Below, piece after piece: positions 50,771-55,028 of a DNA stretch of 55,028 bases. The stretch is from the NCBI GenBank assembly GCA_947086655.1, contig CAMTZM010000013.1, positions 1 to 55,028 of the forward strand, written 5' to 3'. The notes under the pieces were generated by a model. The model saw only the letters and a list, made by a program, of their open reading frames with translations. It did no database searches and was not told where the DNA came from. The stretch's first letter is position 1, and each line of letters starts with the position of its first letter. A program made the position numbers and the translations under genes. The stretch is from an uncultured Eubacteriaceae bacterium (lineage in GTDB: Bacteria; Bacillota; Clostridia; Lachnospirales; CAG-274).

Positions 50771-50830
50771 AAGGCAATATTGCGCAAATATATTAAATTA
50801 TAATTGTGTGGTATTGCCTTAAAAATTTTT
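50771..50830 (+). terminator. Hairpin after the ribbon-helix-helix gene
   Basis: AAGGCAATA (50771-50779) and TATTGCCTT (50812-50820) pair, with further weaker pairs inside, and AAAAATTTTT follows. The arms are the same as the outer ends of repeat copy A (15803-15970), so it may be a short member of that family as well as a terminator. Confidence 0.55.
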
Positions 50831-50928
50831 GGTTAGCTTATAATAAGCTTTTAGAAAATGTTGATTTTATTAATAATTTATTGTAAAATAAAATTATAAC
50901 AATCAAACAAATGTTCGGTGGTGAATTT

Positions 50929-52152
50929 ATGGATATTAACGATAAATTAAAAATTTTATCAGCGGCAGCTAAATATGATGTGGCATGTACATCAAGCGGT
51001 ATAAGCCGAAACGGTTCTAAAGGCAGTGTAGGAAGTACTTCTATTTCGGGAATATGTCATAGTTTTGCTGGTGATGGAAGATGTATATCTCTTTTAAAAA
51101 TACTTATGACAAATTATTGTTGTTTTGATTGCAGCTATTGTGTAAACAGACGTTCTAATGATATTAAGCGTGCTGCTTTTACTCCAAGAGAAATTGCGGA
51201 ATTAACAATAAATTTTTATAAAAGAAATTATATAGAAGGCTTATTTTTAAGTTCAGCCGTTTATAATAATGCAAATTATACTATGGAACTGCTTTATAAG
51301 ACTATAAGCATAATACGAAATGAATATAATTTCAGAGGATATATACATGTAAAGGCAATACCGGGGGCAGATGAAAATATAATAAAAATGACAGGACTTT
51401 TAGCTGATAGGATGAGTGTAAATATTGAACTTCCTTCAAAAGAAAGTTTACAGCTTTTAGCTCCTGACAAAAGCAAAAGTTCTATATTAAAGCCAATGAG
51501 TTATTTATGTTCAAAAATAGAAAATAATAAAAATGAAATAGCACTTTATAAGCATGCACCTAAATTTGTACCAGCAGGGCAAAGTACGCAAATGATTGTT
51601 GGGGCTACAAGTGAAAATGATAAAAAAATAGTAAATCTTGCTCAAGGACTATATAAAAAGTTTAAACTTAAGAGAGTTTTTTACTCAGCTTATGAGCCTG
51701 TTGTTAAAAATAATAAGTTTCTTCCGGTCGCTCCTCCTCCGCTTTTGAGAGAACACAGACTTTATCAGGCTGATTGGCTTATGCGTTATTATGGATTTAA
51801 TGCTGATGAAATTATGGGGAATAATGAAAATTTAAGTCTTGAACTTGACCCTAAATGCAGTTGGGCTATTAGAAATATTGATAAATTCCCCATAGAAATA
51901 AATTTGTCAAGCTATGACGAACTTTTAAGAGTTCCGGGAATTGGACCAAAAAGTGCTTTTAAAATAATAAAGGCAAGAGAGACAGGCAGTATAAGTTTTG
52001 AAAATTTAAAAAAGATGGGAGTAGTTTTAAAACGTGCTAAATATTTTATAACATGTAGAGGAAGAATGTATATATCATGCCCCGATAAAGATATATTAGA
52101 AAAAAAATTATCAGATTCTTCGGCTTTATATGAGCAAATGAAGTTATTTTAA
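50929..52152 (+). CDS. Radical SAM protein, putative DNA modification/repair type
   Basis: A 407-residue radical S-adenosylmethionine protein. The [4Fe-4S] motif is CCFDCSYC (CxxxCxxC) at about residue 65, preceded by the SFAGDGRCISLLKILMTN segment. A helix-hairpin-helix motif (LLRVPGIGPKSAFKIIKAR) near residue 340 suggests nucleic acid binding. This layout fits the family annotated as putative DNA modification/repair radical SAM proteins (TIGR03916), which usually neighbours a DUF4130 protein of the TIGR03915 family. No such partner is present here. The chosen ATG follows GGTGGTG; the earlier in-frame ATG overlaps that site. The gene ends at a large palindrome and is convergent with apgM. 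Confidence 0.85.
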   Translation: MDINDKLKILSAAAKYDVACTSSGISRNGSKGSVGSTSISGICHSFAGDGRCISLLKILMTNYCCFDCSYCVNRRSNDIKRAAFTPREIAELTINFYKRNYIEGLFLSSAVYNNANYTMELLYKTISIIRNEYNFRGYIHVKAIPGADENIIKMTGLLADRMSVNIELPSKESLQLLAPDKSKSSILKPMSYLCSKIENNKNEIALYKHAPKFVPAGQSTQMIVGATSENDKKIVNLAQGLYKKFKLKRVFYSAYEPVVKNNKFLPVAPPPLLREHRLYQADWLMRYYGFNADEIMGNNENLSLELDPKCSWAIRNIDKFPIEINLSSYDELLRVPGIGPKSAFKIIKARETGSISFENLKKMGVVLKRAKYFITCRGRMYISCPDKDILEKKLSDSSALYEQMKLF

Positions 52153-52158
52153 CTTACT

Positions 52159-52198
52159 TTTGTATTTAGTGAGAGTTTAAACTCTCACTAAATACAAA
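52159..52198. terminator. Perfect 40-base palindrome between convergent genes
   Basis: Arms of 20 bases (TTTGTATTTAGTGAGAGTTT and its exact complement) meet without a spacer, six bases after the radical SAM stop. It can form a hairpin in both directions and probably terminates both converging transcripts, although no T-run follows. The downstream GCCGTCGGTT recalls copy C of the hairpin repeat. Confidence 0.6.
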
Positions 52199-52251
52199 GG
52201 CGAATACTTTTGCCGTCGGTTAAAAATTCGGATATTCTTGACTAAGCGTGT

Positions 52252-53454
52252 TTAATTGTTAAAAAGCTTATTTATAAATGTATATCCTTTTTCAATAAAG
52301 TTCCCGCTTTTTTGTGCTTCTTTTTCATTATATAACCACGTGTTTTTTTGTTCGTTTGTATTGTCATAGAGTAAATAAGGAACGGGAGAGCTTGTGTGTG
52401 TACGGCAATATATAGGAGTAGGGTGGTCAGGTGTGATTAAAAGCCTAAAATCTTCTCCGCTTTTTTTCAATTCTTCATAAATAATTTTTATAACACGCTT
52501 ATCAAGATATTCTATGCTTTTTATTTTATTTTCTATGTTTCCTTGATGTCCCATTTCGTCAGGAGCTTCAATATGCACATAAGCAAAATCAAAATTATCT
52601 TTAAGCAGTGCATCTACACATGCCTTTGCTTTTCCTTCATAATTAGTATTAAGAGTAGCGTCAGCACCATCAACATTTATTACTTTCATTTTAGAACCAA
52701 CAGCTATGCCTTTTAATAAATCAACGGCTGAAATCATTACCCCTTTTTTGTTATTGACTTTTTCAAATGAATCAAGTTTAGGCTTTGTTCCAGCTCCCCA
52801 AAACCAAAGTGAGTTAGCTTTATTAAGACCTTTTTCCTGTCTTTTTATGTTTATAGGGTGTTCGTTTAATATTTTAAAACTTCTTTTCATCATGTATGAA
52901 AAATCAGGTTCTGAAGGAAGATATTTGTCTATTGTTTTGCCTAATATATCATGAGGCTGTGTAAATTCGGTAACACGTCCATTTTTCCATATTGTTAAAT
53001 GTCGATAACTTGTTCCTACATAAAATTTGTATGATTCATTTTCAAGGTCTTTTTTTACGGCGTCTATTAATTCAGCCGCTTCCTCTGTTGTAATTTCACC
53101 GGAACTATGGTCTATAATTTTTTTCTGTTCATAAGGAAGTTCGTCATCTGAAAGTGTGACAATATTACATCTTATAGCTATATCTGTATTTTCCATATCT
53201 ATGCCTATTGATAAGGCTTCAAGAGGAGAACGTCCCGAATAATATTTTTTTGGATTATATCCAAGTACAGCTAAGTTTGCCGTATCGCTTCCGGGTTTCA
53301 TTCCATCAGGAACGGTTTTCATAAGTCCTATTTCGGATTTTGGTGCAAGCATATCCATTATAGGAGTATTAGCATATTCAAGAGGTGTCTTTCCGTTTAA
53401 TTTTTCGATAGGTTCATCTGCCATTCCATCGCCTAAAACAATTATATATTTCAT
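52252..53454 (-). CDS. apgM: Cofactor-independent phosphoglycerate mutase, ApgM type
   Basis: A 400-residue member of the archaeal-type 2,3-bisphosphoglycerate-independent phosphoglycerate mutases (alkaline phosphatase superfamily). It starts YIIVLGDGMADEPIEKLNGK with metal-binding Asp, then has GMKPGSDTANLAVLGYNP with the catalytic Ser at about residue 57. The C-terminal half carries VHIEAPDEMGHQG and LLITPDHPTPIYCRTHTS with the remaining metal ligands. It interconverts 2- and 3-phosphoglycerate in glycolysis; relatives can also act on phosphonates or homoserine phosphate (ThrH-like operons), so the reaction is likely but not proved. AAGGAGGAATTACC precedes the ATG. Confidence 0.9.
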   Translation of the reverse strand: MKYIIVLGDGMADEPIEKLNGKTPLEYANTPIMDMLAPKSEIGLMKTVPDGMKPGSDTANLAVLGYNPKKYYSGRSPLEALSIGIDMENTDIAIRCNIVTLSDDELPYEQKKIIDHSSGEITTEEAAELIDAVKKDLENESYKFYVGTSYRHLTIWKNGRVTEFTQPHDILGKTIDKYLPSEPDFSYMMKRSFKILNEHPINIKRQEKGLNKANSLWFWGAGTKPKLDSFEKVNNKKGVMISAVDLLKGIAVGSKMKVINVDGADATLNTNYEGKAKACVDALLKDNFDFAYVHIEAPDEMGHQGNIENKIKSIEYLDKRVIKIIYEELKKSGEDFRLLITPDHPTPIYCRTHTSSPVPYLLYDNTNEQKNTWLYNEKEAQKSGNFIEKGYTFINKLFNN

Positions 53455-53484
53455 GGTAATTCCTCCTTAAATAGTTTTTGTGAA

Positions 53485-53513
53485 ATTATATCATATATTT
53501 TTATTACATTCAA
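53485..53513 (-). promoter_or_regulatory. Candidate promoter of apgM
   Basis: On the minus strand TTGAAT (53513-53508), a 17-base spacer and TATAAT (53490-53485), about 35 bases upstream of the apgM start. Confidence 0.6.
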
Positions 53514-53521
53514 ATTTTTTA

Positions 53522-53574
53522 TAGACTAAAATAGTAAATATTGACAAATAGAAATTAATGTGTTAGACTAAAAT
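53522..53574 (+). promoter_or_regulatory. Promoter region of the flavin oxidoreductase with direct repeats
   Basis: TTGACA (53541-53546), a 17-base spacer and TAGACT (53564-53569) form a candidate promoter. The 11-mer TAGACTAAAAT occurs twice, at 53522-53532 and 53564-53574, flanking the -35 box, and GACT/AGTC also pair across 53566-53579. A weaker TTAGACAATAA occurs near 53612. These may be regulator sites. The rest of the 310-base gap is plain AT-rich sequence. Confidence 0.4.
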
Positions 53575-53764
53575 CAGTCGAATTAATATATAATACCTAT
53601 AAAAAATAAGGTTAGACAATAATATATATTCAGTGTTAGTATTGTTTTATTATAATAAATTTTTTAATGATTTTCTATATATTTTAGTCATAGAATTAAT
53701 AAAGAAAAATTTAATTTTATAAAGCTTTTAATATTGTTAAAAATTTTAAGGAGGTTTTTATTTT

Positions 53765-54394
53765 ATGAAAGTGTTAATGATTAATGGCAGCAGTCATGAG
53801 AATGGCTGTACATACACAGCGTTAAAAGAAATTTCTGATACGCTTTTAAAAGAGGAGATAGAAAGCGAAATAGTATGGATAGGAAACAAAACAGTAAGGG
53901 ATTGCATTGCATGCGGAGCTTGTGCAAAACTTGAAAATCAATGTACGTTTTCAGATGATTTAGTTAATGAAGTACTTGAAAAAGCTAAAACGGCTGATGG
54001 TTTTATTTTTGGCACTCCTGTTTATTATGCGCATCCAAGCGGTCGGCTTTTATCTTTTATGGACAGAATGTTTTATTCGGCAAATAAAAGTTATTTGTCA
54101 TTTAAACCGGCTGCGGCAATAGCTTCGGCGAGAAGGGCAGGTACAACAGCATCTCTTGATGTAATAAATAAACATTTTACAATAACGAATATGCCTGTTG
54201 TTTCATCAAATTATTGGAATATGGTACATGGAAATACGCCTGAAGAAGTAAAAAAGGATGAGGAAGGACTTCAAATAATGCGTCATTTAGCTTTAAATAT
54301 GTCATGGCTTTTGAAGTGTATAGATGCTGGAAAGAAACAAGGAATAAGCAATCCTAATTTAGAGGAAAAAATAAAAACTAATTTCATAAGATAA
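53765..54394 (+). CDS. NAD(P)H-dependent FMN oxidoreductase, flavodoxin-like
   Basis: A 209-residue flavodoxin-fold protein. The FMN phosphate-binding loop is INGSSHENGCTYTAL at the N-terminus. CIACGACAKLENQCTF at about residue 48 gives a CxxCxxC-like cluster seen in iron-sulfur flavoproteins of anaerobes. GTPVYYAHPSGRLLSFMDRM at about residue 82 contacts the flavin. It may reduce quinones, nitro compounds or oxygen; no specific role is readable. AAGGAGGTTTTTATTTT precedes the ATG. A nitroreductase gene follows after 29 bases, in an apparent operon. Confidence 0.88.
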   Translation: MKVLMINGSSHENGCTYTALKEISDTLLKEEIESEIVWIGNKTVRDCIACGACAKLENQCTFSDDLVNEVLEKAKTADGFIFGTPVYYAHPSGRLLSFMDRMFYSANKSYLSFKPAAAIASARRAGTTASLDVINKHFTITNMPVVSSNYWNMVHGNTPEEVKKDEEGLQIMRHLALNMSWLLKCIDAGKKQGISNPNLEEKIKTNFIR

Positions 54395-54423
54395 ATAAAT
54401 TATAGAAAGGAATTATTATAAAT

Positions 54424-54942
54424 ATGAATAAAATAATGGAAAATATACTTACAAGAAGAAGTGTAAGAGCGTTTACAGATAAAAAGATAGATATTGATAT
54501 TGTTAAAGAATTAATTAAGGCAGGACTTTATGCTCCAAGCGGTATGGGCAGACAGACATGGAAGTTTACGGCAGTTTTGAATCAAAGCAAGATTAAAAAA
54601 CTTGCTTTTGCGATAGGAAAAGAGTTGAAAAGAGAAGGATATGATTTTTATTCTCCGTCTGTAATTATTATTCCATCAAATGATAAAGAGAGTAAATTTG
54701 GAAAAGAGGATAACGCATGTGCTCTTGAAAATATATTTTTAGCAGCGCATTCTTATGGAATAGGCTCGGTTTGGATTAATCAGCTTCAAAATATTTGCGA
54801 TGTTCCTGAAATAAGAGATATTTTAACTGAGCTTGAAATTCCTGAAAATCATGTAGTTTATGGATTGGCGGCTTTAGGTTATGCAAAAGATGAAAATTTA
54901 AGTGATGTTGAAAAAATAGGAATATATAATATTATAGAATAA
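54424..54942 (+). CDS. Nitroreductase family flavoprotein
   Basis: A 172-residue FMN-dependent nitroreductase-fold protein. The N-terminal ILTRRSVRAFTDKKI and LIKAGLYAPSGMGRQTWKFT are the FMN-binding signatures. ALENIFLAAHSYGIGSVWIN at about residue 101 and the end VVYGLAALGYAKDE are also typical. It is a short family member with no extra domains. It likely accepts electrons from NAD(P)H and is paired with the flavodoxin-like reductase upstream, as in stress-response redox operons. The ATG follows AGAAAGGAATTATTATAAAT. Confidence 0.9.
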   Translation: MNKIMENILTRRSVRAFTDKKIDIDIVKELIKAGLYAPSGMGRQTWKFTAVLNQSKIKKLAFAIGKELKREGYDFYSPSVIIIPSNDKESKFGKEDNACALENIFLAAHSYGIGSVWINQLQNICDVPEIRDILTELEIPENHVVYGLAALGYAKDENLSDVEKIGIYNIIE

Positions 54943-54977
54943 AAAGTTATTTATAAAAATAAAAAGGCAGCGTATAA

Positions 54978-55028
54978 TGAACCGACCCCCAAAAGTTAGA
55001 CCAAAATCTAACGATTGGGAGGTCGGTT
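54978..55028. mobile_element. Probable left end of an IS3-family insertion sequence (cut by the window edge)
   Basis: TGAACCGACCCCCAAAAGTT starts an imperfect inverted repeat, whose other arm (TCTAACGATTGGGAGGTCGG) comes after a short loop. Terminal sequences of the form GACCCCCAAAAGTTAGAC are typical of IS3-family (IS150-type) elements. The transposase would lie beyond the edge. Confidence 0.5.

Noticed and set aside
1..55028. CRISPR array, prophage, integrated plasmid, tRNA or rRNA genes
   Set aside because: No regularly spaced direct repeats, no phage or conjugation genes, and no tRNA cloverleaf or rRNA sequence was recognised in this reading.

Overview
The window looks like a chromosomal segment of a spore-forming, chemotactic, low-GC anaerobe of class Clostridia, probably in or near Lachnospirales. 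The evidence is an AT-rich sequence, strong AGGAGG ribosome binding sites, frequent TTG/GTG starts, spore genes (spoVS and an alpha/beta small acid-soluble protein), acetate fermentation genes (pta-ackA), a ferredoxin-dependent 2-oxoacid oxidoreductase, and a class A RNase P RNA. The genus cannot be fixed from this sequence. All family names come from reading the translated sequence, not from a search.

Layout. 1-4245 (minus): a nucleoside-salvage operon (polysaccharide deacetylase, deoD, pdp, deoB, a cut-off cysteine-rich ORF). 4366-6268: ispD and tmcAL, convergent. 6514-11607: cheR, cheA, cheW, cheB. 11725-13966: pta-ackA. 13956-17370: yceD, rpmF, plsX, acpP and rnc, read from a perfect consensus promoter in the end of ackA. 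17578-19307: spoVS and a CNNM/CorC-type membrane protein. 19325-19661: RNase P RNA. 20217-30473: a pectin/rhamnogalacturonan utilisation cluster with an Lpl-type ABC importer and five enzymes without signal peptides (pectin methylesterase, alpha/beta hydrolase, YetA/PcRGLX-like protein, GH28, GH105). 30651-32772 (minus): sodium:solute symporter and acyl-CoA thioesterase. 32976-38386: paaK-iorA-iorB-paaK-ACT, an aryl-pyruvate oxidation operon. 38577-41646: an amidohydrolase, an antibiotic-resistance-type ABC-F gene behind a structured leader, and a SASP gene. 41790-42760: gene debris with a broken ABC transporter. 42831-48028 (minus): two zinc-ribbon proteins, then mcsA-mcsB-clpC behind a CIRCE-type operator. 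48281-50247: 2-hydroxyacid dehydrogenase and asnA. 50513-53454: a small ribbon-helix-helix protein, a radical SAM protein and apgM. 53765-54942: a flavin oxidoreductase and a nitroreductase. The right edge enters what looks like the end of an IS3-family element.

How the genes fit together. The pectin cluster imports oligogalacturonides or rhamnogalacturonan fragments, which are de-esterified and cut to monomers in the cytoplasm; the sugars would feed fermentation to acetate through Pta-AckA. The IorAB/PaaK cluster would convert aryl-pyruvates from aromatic amino acids to aryl-acetyl-CoA.

The most interesting signals are regulatory. The ABC-F gene has a perfect consensus promoter, a six-residue leader peptide lying inside the 5' arm of a terminator-like hairpin, and a second intrinsic terminator just before its ribosome binding site. 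The clpC operon lacks ctsR and has a CIRCE-like operator overlapping its promoter. Several families of hairpin repeats sit immediately after stop codons.
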